A stretch of DNA of 19,842 bases, from contig NZ_JOHO01000084.1 in NCBI RefSeq assembly GCF_000719705.1, forward strand, positions 1-19,842. Reading direction: 5' to 3'. Origin of the DNA: Streptomyces sp. NRRL S-350 (GTDB taxonomy: Bacteria > Actinomycetota > Actinomycetes > Streptomycetales > Streptomycetaceae). A program made the translations under genes and the position numbers. This document shows positions 1 through 6,777 of the stretch, in pieces (the first letter of the stretch is position 1; each line of letters starts with the position of its first letter). Below the pieces are notes generated by a model that was not told where the DNA came from, did not search any database, and was given only the letters and a program-made list of their open reading frames with translations.

Positions 1-96
1 AGCTCTTCGGTCGTCACAACCCGAATGCTGGACACCCTCCCCGCATGTCCGGAGCAGAACCGGCAAACCCAGCTGACTTCGGAACTACTCGTCTAG
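1..96 (-). mobile_element. End of an insertion sequence, partial
   Basis: The last 22 bases of this stretch (75-96) are the exact reverse complement of 19744-19765, which lies directly beyond the 3' end of an IS5-type transposase gene. The rest of 1-74 does not match that other end, so this is most simply the opposite terminus of the same kind of element, whose body lies left of the window. The minus strand has an open frame from a GTG near position 40 to the window edge, reading MSSIRVVTTEEL, which could be the transposase start, but 12 codons cannot prove it. The shared repeat includes CTAG at its outer edge, which would suit the short palindromic target duplication seen in part of the IS5 family. 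Insertion here cuts a minus-strand reading frame at 97. Confidence 0.55.
75..96. repeat. 22-bp terminal inverted repeat, left copy
   Basis: Perfect reverse complement of 19744-19765. It ends in GTCTAG on the plus strand. CTAG is its own complement, so the outer four bases may be target-site duplication and the inner 18 the true terminal repeat. Confidence 0.75.
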
Positions 97-192
97 CTGC
101 TGGCGCACTGGCACGTTGCCGGTGAACCCGTATTCGGCGACCAACCGCTCGTGGTCAACCGCACCCTTGATCAGGATCTCGAAGCGCAGCAT
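85..192 (-). pseudogene. 3'-truncated hypothetical gene cut by the IS end
   Basis: A short minus-strand frame starts at ATG 190-192 (MLRFEILIKG...) and has ordinary high-GC codon use. It runs 32 codons to the insertion-sequence border at 96/97, then picks up two codons and a stop from inside the terminal repeat. The product, 35 residues ending VRQQLDE, is therefore probably the front part of an interrupted gene and not a natural small protein. I do not recognise the family. No clear Shine-Dalgarno sequence precedes the ATG. A longer upstream extension in the same frame (to 309) is Pro/Gly/Arg-rich and looks non-coding. Confidence 0.3.
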
Positions 193-467
193 CGCGCTGC
201 GGCTGGCGACCCGAGCACCGATTACGCCCCCGTAGCCACCCCCTTCAGTGCGGCCCTGAAACCCCAAGGGCGAGCGAAGTGGCGCACCCGGCGCGGCGGC
301 GGGCGGCACGGAGGCCGCCCGACGGACAGGCGGACGTGCACCCCGGCGAGGACGGGGATGAACTGCGGGCTGTCTCCTCGCCTACGCGCATCCCAGCGGC
401 GTCGTGGTGGGCGCGCACGGTCAAGGAGTTGACACTGACCAGCGACAGGCCCGTCGTCCCCTCGCGA
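193..467. other. Gene-poor stretch before the reductase remnant
   Basis: Several overlapping frames are open here on both strands, as expected for GC-rich DNA, but none has a convincing start, ribosome binding site or recognisable product. I see no structured RNA or clear terminator. It is probably non-coding or badly decayed sequence. Confidence 0.4.
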
Positions 468-780
468 GGGTGTTCCCGGGTCCTGGACCGATGCCGAGTG
501 GACACCCCGGCGTCCTAACGAGCCGGTGGCCTCGCGGGACAAGCTGAGCATGGAATACCTCGGCTACGTCGAGCCCGACGGTTACGACCGGGTCGTGTTC
601 CGAGGGGACGTGAAGGCCAACGAGTTCATCGCGTTCTGGCTCAAGGACGGCCGGGTCCTCGCCGGTATGAACATGAACATCTGGGACGTCACCGACCCGA
701 TCCGCGAACTGATCGTCTCCAAGCGCGTGGTGGACGCCGACCGCCTGGCGAACCCGAACATCCCCCTCGGCGAGGTCTGA
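468..780 (+). pseudogene. Ferredoxin-reductase-like C-terminal remnant, left copy
   Basis: The frame from 526 (or ATG 550) to the TGA at 778-780 encodes YLGYVEPDGYDRVVFRGD, then FIAFWLKDGRVLAGMN and WDVTDPIRELI. This pattern belongs to the C-terminal domain of FAD-dependent ferredoxin reductases of oxygenase electron-transfer chains (BphA4-like, Reductase_C). The FAD and NAD(P) binding domains, roughly 300 residues in intact proteins, are absent, so this cannot be a working reductase. Similarity to the right-hand copy begins at 468 with a 24-bp identical block, is lost between 492 and 549 where unrelated or scrambled sequence with a TAA sits, and resumes at 550. From 681 to 797 the two copies differ at only two bases, while 550-680 is much more diverged. 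Confidence 0.75.
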
Positions 781-797
781 GACCCGACCGGAGCCCT
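468..797 (+). repeat. Long direct repeat, left copy
   Basis: Bases 468-491 match 19458-19481 exactly. Bases 550-797 align without gaps to 19498-19745 at an offset of 18,948 bp. The match ends at 797, where the right copy runs into the insertion-sequence end. Recombination between the two copies would excise or duplicate the whole island. Confidence 0.8.
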
Positions 798-907
798 GGC
801 CGGCGAGCAGCCAACCGACCCCCACCGCGGGCCGCACGAACGGGACCGGCTCGGTGGCCAGGACTCCCTCCGGCGGGCGTACAACCCTCGCCGAGTAGGG
901 AGAAACC

Positions 908-1108
908 GTGTCGCGCGACCCATCCGGCCACTTGACCCCCAATCGCCTGGCGAAAACCATCGCCGCACGTCAGACGATAGACAGCCCGCGCTGTTCGTTC
1001 ACCGAAAGACGCCTTGGAGGCGTTGGTGATCGACGCGTGGTCCCCGACGCGTCCCCGATCTCCCCCCTCGGCTTCCAGCACAGCTACACGAGGGTGACGC
1101 TAACCTGA
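908..1108 (+). CDS. Small hypothetical ORF, possibly a truncated gene
   Basis: A GTG at 908 is preceded by GGGAG (898-902) at workable spacing, and the frame continues 66 codons. The first 22 or so residues (MSRDPSGHLTPNRLAKTIAARQ) look like an ordinary soluble N-terminus. The remainder loses protein-like composition, as if a real gene start had been joined to foreign sequence. I recognise no family. It follows the reductase remnant by about 130 bp on the same strand, so it could be the start of a gene that once followed the reductase. Confidence 0.25.
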   Translation: MSRDPSGHLTPNRLAKTIAARQTIDSPRCSFTERRLGGVGDRRVVPDASPISPLGFQHSYTRVTLT

Positions 1109-1184
1109 TGAGCCGAGCGACTGACCACTGGGATTCCCGGGGCGGCGCCAGCCGCTCCGGCGTGGCTGAAGACTGTCAGGGGGA

Positions 1185-1203
1185 TCATGAGGATCTCATG
1201 AGG
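1185..1203 (+). promoter_or_regulatory. Perfect tandem operator-like site, orphan
   Basis: The sequence TCATGAGGATCTCATGAGG contains two exact 8-bp direct repeats with an 11-bp period. Close relatives occur at 4624-4642 and 8622-8640, and a looser one at 16159-16178. Direct half-sites one helical turn apart are the usual target of OmpR/PhoB-type response regulators. No convincing gene starts nearby on either strand, so the site seems to have lost its gene. Confidence 0.55.
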
Positions 1204-1629
1204 CCTTCGCTTCCCAGGCGAGACTCGATGCCGTGTCTGTCACTGGCGTTTCCAGCCTGATTGACGGTGCGACAGGTTGGCCGTCCGCGTCATGGCGGTT
1301 ACCCCTGAGATCCAGACCGACCCGTCGCTCCCTACTTTCGAGATCGCCCTGCCAAATGGGGCTCTTGTGCTGGACCTGTGGGTCGGGTCATGTGAGTTGG
1401 CGGCGGGGCAGGGCTGGGCGGTTGCCGCCAAGGCAGAGCATGACGAGGGCGATGACGGCCTCGGCGGATCACATCCGTCGCGGGCCCACGAGGTCTCGCC
1501 CACCGCTGCCGTCTGCTGCACCACGAAGCCGTGGTCGGCGACGATGACGATGGATCGGCGGTGGAGACGTGCGGCCGCGAGGAGTTCGCCAGGGCAGCCG
1601 TGGCCGCCGGTTGTACGGGTCCTGCCGGT

Positions 1630-3063
1630 TCAGGCCGGGCCGGCCGTGGGGGGCCGGGCCTGGTCCTCGGAGCGGCGGCAGGTGGTGGGGTCGGGGGTGG
1701 GAGCGGGCTCGCAGAGGTAGGGGCGGTCGGCGTGGTCGTCGCTGAGATACCGGCCGGAGCACTGCTCGGGCCCGTACGTGGCGCAGTAGGCGAGTGCCTC
1801 GTATCCGTCCGCGAAGGTGGCGGGGGCGCGGACGATCCAGTATCCCGACGGCAGCGAACCCCAATTGTCGCCGTCGAGCAGGGTCGCGCCGGGGACTTGC
1901 TGCTGGAGTGCTGCGAGTTCCTGGTCCCGCTCGGCGGGGTTCACCGTGTGCGGGATCGCGGACAGTTGGGCGATCCAGCCGCCCGGCTCGGTGGCCGGGG
2001 CTTCGGAGTCGGCCGGGGCCGCGGTGGTTTCGGTACCGGTCGGGCCGGTCAGCAGGCCGGGCACGGTGAACGCGGCGACGGTGGCCGCGGCGACGGCCGC
2101 CCCGGTGACCGCTGCCAGTACGACGGGCAGGCGCCGCCTGCGGCGGGCGGCGTCTTGGTGCTCGGGGGACGGGCGTGCGGCGGGCTGCTCCCGGAGCGTC
2201 GGCGGGACCCGGCGGGTGATCGGCCTGGTGGCGCTCTCGCTCGCGGCCACGTCCCGGAGCAGGGAGGCGAGTCGGGGCGCGGAGGGCCGGTGCTCGGGGG
2301 CCCGGGCCAGCAGGGCGTCGATCACCGGAGTGAGCGGGCCGGCCCGCGTCGGGGTCGGGAGCGGCCGGTCGCAGACGGCCAGCAGGGTCTCCCACACGGA
2401 GTCGCGCCGCATCGGGTTGTCGCCCTCGACGCAGACGTAGAGCAGCATGCCCAGCGACCACAGGTCGGAGGCGGGGCCTGCCGCCTCGCCCCGGATCCGC
2501 TCGGGTGCCATGTACTCCGGTGAGCCGATGATGTCCCCGGGGGCGGTGAGCGTCTGGGAACCCTGGAGCGCGGCGATGCCGAAGTCGGTGAGCACCGCCG
2601 TCCCGTCCGGGCGGACGAGCACGTTCCCCGGCTTCACGTCCCGGTGCAGGATGCCCGCCGCGTGCGCGGCCTGCAGGGCGCCGAGCACGTCCAGCGCTAT
2701 GCGGGCCGCCCGGCCCGGGGACAGCGGGCCGTCGCCGAGCACGTCCTGGAGGGAACGGCCCGTGACGAGCTCCATCACCAGCCAGGGGTAGGGCTGGTAG
2801 TCCACCACTTCGTACACGGTGACGGCGTTGGCGTGGTTGACCCTGGCCAGGGCCCTCGCCTCCCGCAGCACGCGCGCGCGGGTCAGGTCGGCCCGGTCGG
2901 GATCCTCGTTGCCGGACCGCATCTCCTTGAGGGCGACCTCCCGTTCCAGGGTCAGGTCGTGGGCCTGCCACACCGTCCCCATCCCGCCGGCACCGAGTCG
3001 CGCGACGAGCCGGAACCGGCCGGCCACGAGACTGCCGACGGTGTGTCCCTGTTCCGAAGTCAT
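1630..3063 (-). CDS. Membrane-anchored serine/threonine protein kinase
   Basis: A 477-residue Hanks-type kinase that phosphorylates Ser/Thr of target proteins. The glycine loop GAGGMGTVW is at about 24-32, the ATP-binding Lys at 46 in VALKE, the catalytic HRDVKPGN at 140-147, DFG at 160-162 and APE at 186-188, so it should be active. Residues about 270-310 form a Pro/Arg-rich juxtamembrane linker. A single membrane segment spans about 311-336, and the outside part of about 140 residues carries four cysteines near its end (YCATYGPEQC, YLCEP, TTC) and no PASTA repeats. The ATG at 3063 has GGAAAAG upstream. The gene follows the M60-type lipoprotein gene by 50 bp on the same strand, so the two may share a transcript. 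The ligand of the outer domain is unknown. Confidence 0.93.
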   Translation of the reverse strand: MTSEQGHTVGSLVAGRFRLVARLGAGGMGTVWQAHDLTLEREVALKEMRSGNEDPDRADLTRARVLREARALARVNHANAVTVYEVVDYQPYPWLVMELVTGRSLQDVLGDGPLSPGRAARIALDVLGALQAAHAAGILHRDVKPGNVLVRPDGTAVLTDFGIAALQGSQTLTAPGDIIGSPEYMAPERIRGEAAGPASDLWSLGMLLYVCVEGDNPMRRDSVWETLLAVCDRPLPTPTRAGPLTPVIDALLARAPEHRPSAPRLASLLRDVAASESATRPITRRVPPTLREQPAARPSPEHQDAARRRRRLPVVLAAVTGAAVAAATVAAFTVPGLLTGPTGTETTAAPADSEAPATEPGGWIAQLSAIPHTVNPAERDQELAALQQQVPGATLLDGDNWGSLPSGYWIVRAPATFADGYEALAYCATYGPEQCSGRYLSDDHADRPYLCEPAPTPDPTTCRRSEDQARPPTAGPA

Positions 3064-3113
3064 AGATCTTTTCCGCGCTGGAGAGAGAGTGGGGGTTTGA
3101 CGAGGGCCGCGGC

Positions 3114-4490
3114 CTACGGTGCCTTCGCGACGGCGAGGGTCGTCGGGTCCTGTTCCGGGGCCGGCAGCCCCAGGGCGGTGACGTCGGCACGGGTCTTGGC
3201 ATTGACCGGCAGCCCCCAGGCGGTGAAGAAACCGGTCAAGTTCCGCCCGGAGACCCGGGAGGCGTTCACGGCGAAGTACTGTCCGGCCTCCTCCGCGGTG
3301 GCCGGGGTGGCGGAGCGCCGGGTCAGTCTGTGCAGTTCGGGGTAGAAGCCGTCGCCGAAGGCGAGCCGCAGCTGCTCGAACATGGTCAGCCCCACGAACG
3401 GCTGCTTGTCGGCCATCGGGTCGTAGCTTCGCCTGGCGGCCGGTCCGGTCAGGTACGTCCGGACTTCGGCGGGCGTGCCGTCATCGGCGAGCCGTGAAGG
3501 GCGGCCCGCGTCCCGCTGGACGGCGAGGCTGTAGACGTTCACCGTCACCTCGGTCACCGCGTCCCAGGTCCACGCGGTCTGCTGGTGCATGTGCCCGAGC
3601 TCGTGCCACATTCCCCAACTCTCCTTCAGTGTCGGGACGTTCAGCACCTCGTCGATCGAGTCGGACGGGTAGCAGACGCGCGGGTAGTACGCGTTGGGGT
3701 TGATGCCCGCCCGGCCCTCCGAGACGAAGTAGCGCAGCGGGCTGCGCCGGTCCCGCGGGTCCTTTCCGTCGAGGCCGCTGATCGTGTCCTCGACCGCGAG
3801 GATGTGCTCGTACTCCCGCAGCAGGGCATCCGGGTCCTGGCCGGCGTTTCGGCGGGCGGAGTCGAGGCTGACGGTGAGCACGAGGTGCTCTCCGACCAGT
3901 TGGGCGACCGGCACGTCCTTGGCCGCGTCCAGCGCCGACCGCCACTGGGCGGCGGGGGTCGCCCCGAGGACGTGGTACGGGACGGGGCGGGCGGTCTCGC
4001 CGAAGTGCACGGTGATGCCGGGGGCACTGCCGCCGTCGTTGGTGTAGCGGACGTACAGCAGGCCGCCGGTCGGATCGCTCACGGTGGTCGTCGCGGCCGG
4101 CAGCTCGTGGGTGCGCGGCTCCTCCTCCTCGCCGGAGTCGGTGCCGTTCAGCCCGTACGTCCCGACCAGCAGTACGGGCGCCGGCGCGTCGGCGGGCCGG
4201 TCGACCGTGACGGTGACGGGCGTGTTCGGCGGCAGGTAGAGACCGGTCGGCTGGGCGTCGTCCGGGTGGAAGGTCGTGGCGAGCCGCTTCTGCTCGGCCG
4301 ACTCGGAGGGCGTGGCCTCGAACGCGAGGTCGCGGGGTGACGACGAGGACGGCGACGACGACACGTGCGAGGGCGACGGCGCCGGTTGCGGTGACGTCGC
4401 GCCGCTGCACCCGGCCAGCAGGGCACCGGCCGACAGCCCGGCCACCAGGACGGAACCGATGCCGCGGCACCGGTGAAGACGCGTGATCAT
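3114..4490 (-). CDS. Secreted lipoprotein, M60 (enhancin-like) zinc metallopeptidase
   Basis: The start is taken at ATG 4488-4490, with GAGGGA upstream. It begins MITRLHRC, then a hydrophobic stretch and the lipobox LLAGC (Cys28), so it is a lipid-anchored exported protein of 458 residues. A Ser/Pro-rich linker follows, then an N-terminal beta domain with GLYLPPNTPVTVTV, as in M60-type proteins. The zinc site is HELGH at 296-300 in MWHELGHMHQQ, with Glu314 in VTEVTVNVYSLAV as the likely third ligand. This agrees with the gluzincin M60/PF13402 family, whose studied members cut mucins and other glycoproteins; the substrate here is not known. It is a paralogue of the product of 12653-14104. It is divergent from the response regulator at 4719 across an intergenic region with an operator-like repeat and competing hairpins. 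Confidence 0.88.
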   Translation of the reverse strand: MITRLHRCRGIGSVLVAGLSAGALLAGCSGATSPQPAPSPSHVSSSPSSSSPRDLAFEATPSESAEQKRLATTFHPDDAQPTGLYLPPNTPVTVTVDRPADAPAPVLLVGTYGLNGTDSGEEEEPRTHELPAATTTVSDPTGGLLYVRYTNDGGSAPGITVHFGETARPVPYHVLGATPAAQWRSALDAAKDVPVAQLVGEHLVLTVSLDSARRNAGQDPDALLREYEHILAVEDTISGLDGKDPRDRRSPLRYFVSEGRAGINPNAYYPRVCYPSDSIDEVLNVPTLKESWGMWHELGHMHQQTAWTWDAVTEVTVNVYSLAVQRDAGRPSRLADDGTPAEVRTYLTGPAARRSYDPMADKQPFVGLTMFEQLRLAFGDGFYPELHRLTRRSATPATAEEAGQYFAVNASRVSGRNLTGFFTAWGLPVNAKTRADVTALGLPAPEQDPTTLAVAKAP

Positions 4491-4560
4491 CGCTGGAGCG
4501 TTCCCTCGTCGAGTAGCTTGTCCGCACCCGGACCCGATCCGTGCTGCGGGGCGTCGACGC

Positions 4561-4592
4561 GGCCCCCTGCTGCGGGGGGATCGGAGGGGGCC
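4561..4592 (-). promoter_or_regulatory. Competing hairpins in the presumed M60 leader
   Basis: GGCCCCCT at 4561-4568 pairs perfectly with AGGGGGCC at 4585-4592. The same C run at 4563-4567 can instead pair with the G run at 4575-4580 around a small loop. Only one can form at a time. If the minus-strand transcript starts near the repeat at 4624-4642, both fall in its leader, 70 nt before the start codon. Attenuation is only a possibility, since such runs also occur by chance in this GC range. Confidence 0.3.
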
Positions 4593-4623
4593 GTCGTCGA
4601 CCTCGCCGAGCATCCCAGGGACA

Positions 4624-4642
4624 TCATGAGGATTTGATGAGC
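4624..4642 (+). promoter_or_regulatory. Operator-like direct repeat between M60 gene and regulator
   Basis: TCATGAGGATTTGATGAGC has two half-sites (8 bp, 6 of 8 identical) with 11-bp period, and matches the perfect site at 1185-1203 at 16 of 19 positions. It lies 133 bp from the M60-type start (4490) and 76 bp from the presumed regulator start (4719), so it could control either or both. Autoregulation by the neighbouring OmpR-type regulator would be typical. Confidence 0.6.
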
Positions 4643-4684
4643 ATGCTGGCCGGACGACGCCCGAGAGCAGCGCCGCCCGGGGTC

Positions 4685-4709
4685 GGCCGGGTAGGCCGGG
4701 TAGGCCGGG
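4685..4709. repeat. 9-bp tandem repeat, about 2.8 copies
   Basis: GGCCGGGTA occurs twice in direct succession (4685-4693, 4694-4702), followed by a partial third copy (GGCCGGG at 4703-4709). It sits just upstream of the first response-regulator gene. It may be simple slippage. Confidence 0.6.
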
Positions 4710-4713
4710 CGGT

Positions 4714-4719
4714 TATCCT
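4714..4719 (+). promoter_or_regulatory. Possible -10 element of the first response regulator
   Basis: TATCCT fits the actinobacterial -10 pattern TANNNT. It aligns by position with TAGGAT at 18172-18167 before the second regulator gene: there the -10 is followed by 8 nt and an ATG, here by 8 nt and GCG. This would give a leaderless transcript. No good -35 is visible. Confidence 0.35.
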
Positions 4720-5402
4720 TGGCCGCCGCGCGCGGACTGGTGGTGGAAGACAACGATGACCTGCGGTTTGCCGTGGCCGCGGCGCTGCGCGGCGACGGCC
4801 TGGCCGTCGACGAGGCCGCGGACCTGCCGGCCGCCGACGAGGCGCTGTTCGTCACGGCCTACGACTGCGCGGTCTTCGACCGGATGCTGCCCTCCGGGGA
4901 CTCCCTCGACTACGTCCGGCAGCTGCGCCGGGACGGCCGCACCGTGCCGGTGCTGTTCCTCACCGCCCTCGACCAGGTCGCCCACCGGGTCGAAGGGTTC
5001 GCAGCGGGCGGCGACGACTACCTGGTCAAGCCGTTCGCGGTGCCGGAACTGGTCGCCCGGGTGCACAGCCTGTGCCGCCGGGCGGGGAGCGTCCGCCCGC
5101 CGGTGTTCCGGGTGGGCGATCTGGAGATCGACACCGCCCGCCGGCAGGTCCGCCGGGGCGGGGTGCTGCTGCTCCTGACCGGCAAGGAGTTCGTCCTGCT
5201 GGAGGTCCTGGCGACCCAGGCCGACCATGCCGTCCCGCGCGCCGAGCTGATCGAGAAGTGCTGGGACGAGATGGCCGAGCCGAACTCCAACGTCGTCGAC
5301 GTGCTGGTGTCCCAGCTGCGCCGCAAGCTGAGCGACCCGGCGCTGGTGCACACCGTCCGCGGCGTGGGCTACCGGCTGGCCGCCGACGGGAACGGACGGT
5401 GA
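4719..5402 (+). CDS. OmpR/PhoB-family response regulator, cognate kinase broken
   Basis: A receiver domain is followed by a winged-helix DNA-binding domain, 227 residues if started at TTG 4719. The receiver has the acidic pair in VVEDNDDL, the phospho-acceptor Asp54 in YDCAVFDRMLP and Lys104 in DDYLVKPF. The C-terminal half has LTGKEFVLLEVL and SNVVDVLVSQLRRKL, ending HTVRGVGYRL, as usual. The start is doubtful: there is no Shine-Dalgarno sequence, TTG 4719 overlaps a possible -10, and comparison with the paralogue at 17484-18158 puts the natural start at 4728-4730, which reads GCG. The stop overlaps the kinase GTG by 4 bp (GTGA). As the kinase is truncated, the regulator is either unphosphorylated, driven by another kinase, or decaying. 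Confidence 0.85.
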   Translation: MAAARGLVVEDNDDLRFAVAAALRGDGLAVDEAADLPAADEALFVTAYDCAVFDRMLPSGDSLDYVRQLRRDGRTVPVLFLTALDQVAHRVEGFAAGGDDYLVKPFAVPELVARVHSLCRRAGSVRPPVFRVGDLEIDTARRQVRRGGVLLLLTGKEFVLLEVLATQADHAVPRAELIEKCWDEMAEPNSNVVDVLVSQLRRKLSDPALVHTVRGVGYRLAADGNGR

Positions 5403-5974
5403 GAACCAGCCCTCGCAGAACCGGCCCCCGCAGCGTCGGCCGGCCGGCCGCGGTTCGCCGCGCGCGCCGGCTGCACTGGCGGCTCGCCACGCTCTTCGCC
5501 CTGACCAGCGCGGTCGGCCTGATCGGCCTGGCCGGCTTCGCCGTGCACAACGACGACGCCTCCCGGCGCCGCCAGCTCGACACCGATCTGAAGCTCCAGA
5601 TCGCCCAGGCCATCTCGGGCCTCGGCTACGACGACAAGGGCCGCCTCGACGTCGGGGCGCTCGACGACTACGTCGAGACCTCGTGCCCGTCCCTGTTCGT
5701 GCTGTCCTCCTCCGGCGGCGGCCTCGAACCCGCTTTCACACCACGCCAGCCCTGCGCCCACGCCGCCGCCGACGACGTCAAGGCGATCGCAGCCGAGGCG
5801 CTCCAGCAGGAGACCAGGGTCCTGTCCGATGCCCGCGGCACGGACGGCCACCCGCTGCGCCTTGCCGCCGGGGTGTTCGCCGGGTCCGACGGCGAGGGCA
5901 CCAGCGGTGCGATCGTCGCGGCGGGCGACCTCACCACCGGCCAGGCCGCCCACCGTGACCTGGCCGTGTGGTAG
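5399..5974 (+). pseudogene. Sensor histidine kinase, truncated to its sensor part
   Basis: Translation from GTG 5399, overlapping the regulator stop by 4 bp, gives an Arg-rich N-terminus, one membrane helix (about residues 27-49) and an extracytoplasmic sensor region to about residue 190. The second membrane helix, HAMP, the phospho-accepting His and the ATPase domain are all missing. The frame stops at TAG 5972-5974, and that stop comes from antisense phospholipase sequence joined at about 5966-5971. The preserved part shows no other damage, so the break looks recent. It could still be made as a membrane-tethered sensor fragment, but it cannot be a kinase. Confidence 0.85.
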
Positions 5975-6432
5975 GCGTCGCAGATGGTGAACGCGTCCGC
6001 CAGCGCGTGGTGGAAGGGCAGCGCGGCGCGGTCCAGATAGGTCATGGTGAGCCTGCCCTTGTTGGCGACCCAGGCGTCGTAGCGGCCCTTGTGCCATGCC
6101 GCGTGGCCGCTCGCCCAGTCGTGCGGCGTACCGGACATGAACTGGTCCGCCACCCGGTACGGCAGCAGCTCGCCGCGTCCGTCGGGCTGCCGGAACACCG
6201 GCTTCCCGCCGGGCAGCGCGATCGCCGCCGGGTCGTTGAAGCCGCGCACACCGCGCAGCGAGCCGAAGTAGTGGTCGAAGGAGCGGTTCTCCTGCATGAA
6301 GATCACCACGTGCTCGATCGCGTCCAGCCCGCCCGGCGGTGCTTCCAGGGCGAGTGCCTCGCGCACGCTCACCGGGAGCAGGGCCAGTCCCGGGGACAGG
6401 GCGGCGGCGCGGAGCAGGTCACGGCGTTTCAT
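5968..6432 (-). pseudogene. Secreted phospholipase C, 3'-truncated
   Basis: The ATG at 6430-6432 has a strong upstream GGAGGAGG. The product begins MKRRDLLRAAALSPG, a twin-arginine signal, and continues with IEHVVIFMQENRSFDHYFGSL, the hallmark of bacterial phosphoesterase-type phospholipases C. It then has PHDWASGHAAWHKGRYDAWV and ends DAFTICDAYH. Intact family members run to roughly 500-700 residues; only about 155 remain, so most of the catalytic domain is lost. The break at 5968 meets the truncated kinase gene tail to tail, the sign of one deletion or rearrangement that removed both 3' ends. Past the break the frame runs on through antisense kinase sequence to 5668. Confidence 0.88.
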
Positions 6433-6777
6433 GCGGCCTCCTCCGGCAGCTCTACTGGGCAGATCTGCATGAAATGCCCTTCAAGCGCTCAACTTCACGT
6501 ATCTGCAGCCAGCTTCGAGCTATTGGCCGTGTCTCGTCAAGGCGCGCGCGCCTTCTGTAGCCGACCGCGCGCGGCCGACGGAACCGCTGGCCGGTTACGC
6601 CGTCGTCATCGACTTCGTCGATCTCCATGTTCTCTGCGGTACCGCTCGGGCAGCGCGGCGCAACTGTACCGATCATGCTCAAAGTTGCAGATTTCGCGAG
6701 TCATATTGACAGAATTGCGCAGCCCCAGTGCACTTGGTGCGCACTGCTCCTCAGCATCCCAACGCAAGGAGTCCACC
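6433..6777. other. Divergent intergenic region before the galactosidase
   Basis: This 345-bp region has clearly more A/T than its surroundings, as befits a promoter region between the phospholipase remnant and the galactosidase gene. A TTGACA hexamer sits at 6706-6711, but I find no good -10 at the usual distance, and no copy of the ATGAGG-type operator. A sugar-responsive regulator site is likely but I cannot place it. Confidence 0.45.

Larger units (their letters stand above)
798..1629. other. 832-bp region with little coding evidence
   Basis: This holds a small weak ORF at 908-1108 and an operator-like direct repeat at 1185-1203. Open frames between 1233 and 1550 have codon use unlike their neighbours (many A/T third positions) and no recognisable product. 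One minus-strand frame ends near 1396 with EAVIALVMLCLGG before a stop and might be the tail of a lost gene, but it is too short to name. The stretch looks like the debris of one or more deleted genes. Confidence 0.4.

Noticed and set aside
1277..1720. Plus-strand frame reading MAVTPEIQTDPSLPTFEIALPN
   Set aside because: The first 40 residues look protein-like, but third positions are A/T-rich, no ribosome site precedes it, and the second half is antisense to the kinase 3' end.
1469..3202. Very long minus-strand open frame over the Ser/Thr kinase
   Set aside because: Arg/Pro/Gly-rich product with no motifs. It is a shifted frame of the kinase gene, whose own frame carries all kinase motifs.
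6706..6711. TTGACA as -35 of the galactosidase promoter
   Set aside because: No acceptable -10 hexamer 16-18 bases downstream, so it is not listed as a promoter.
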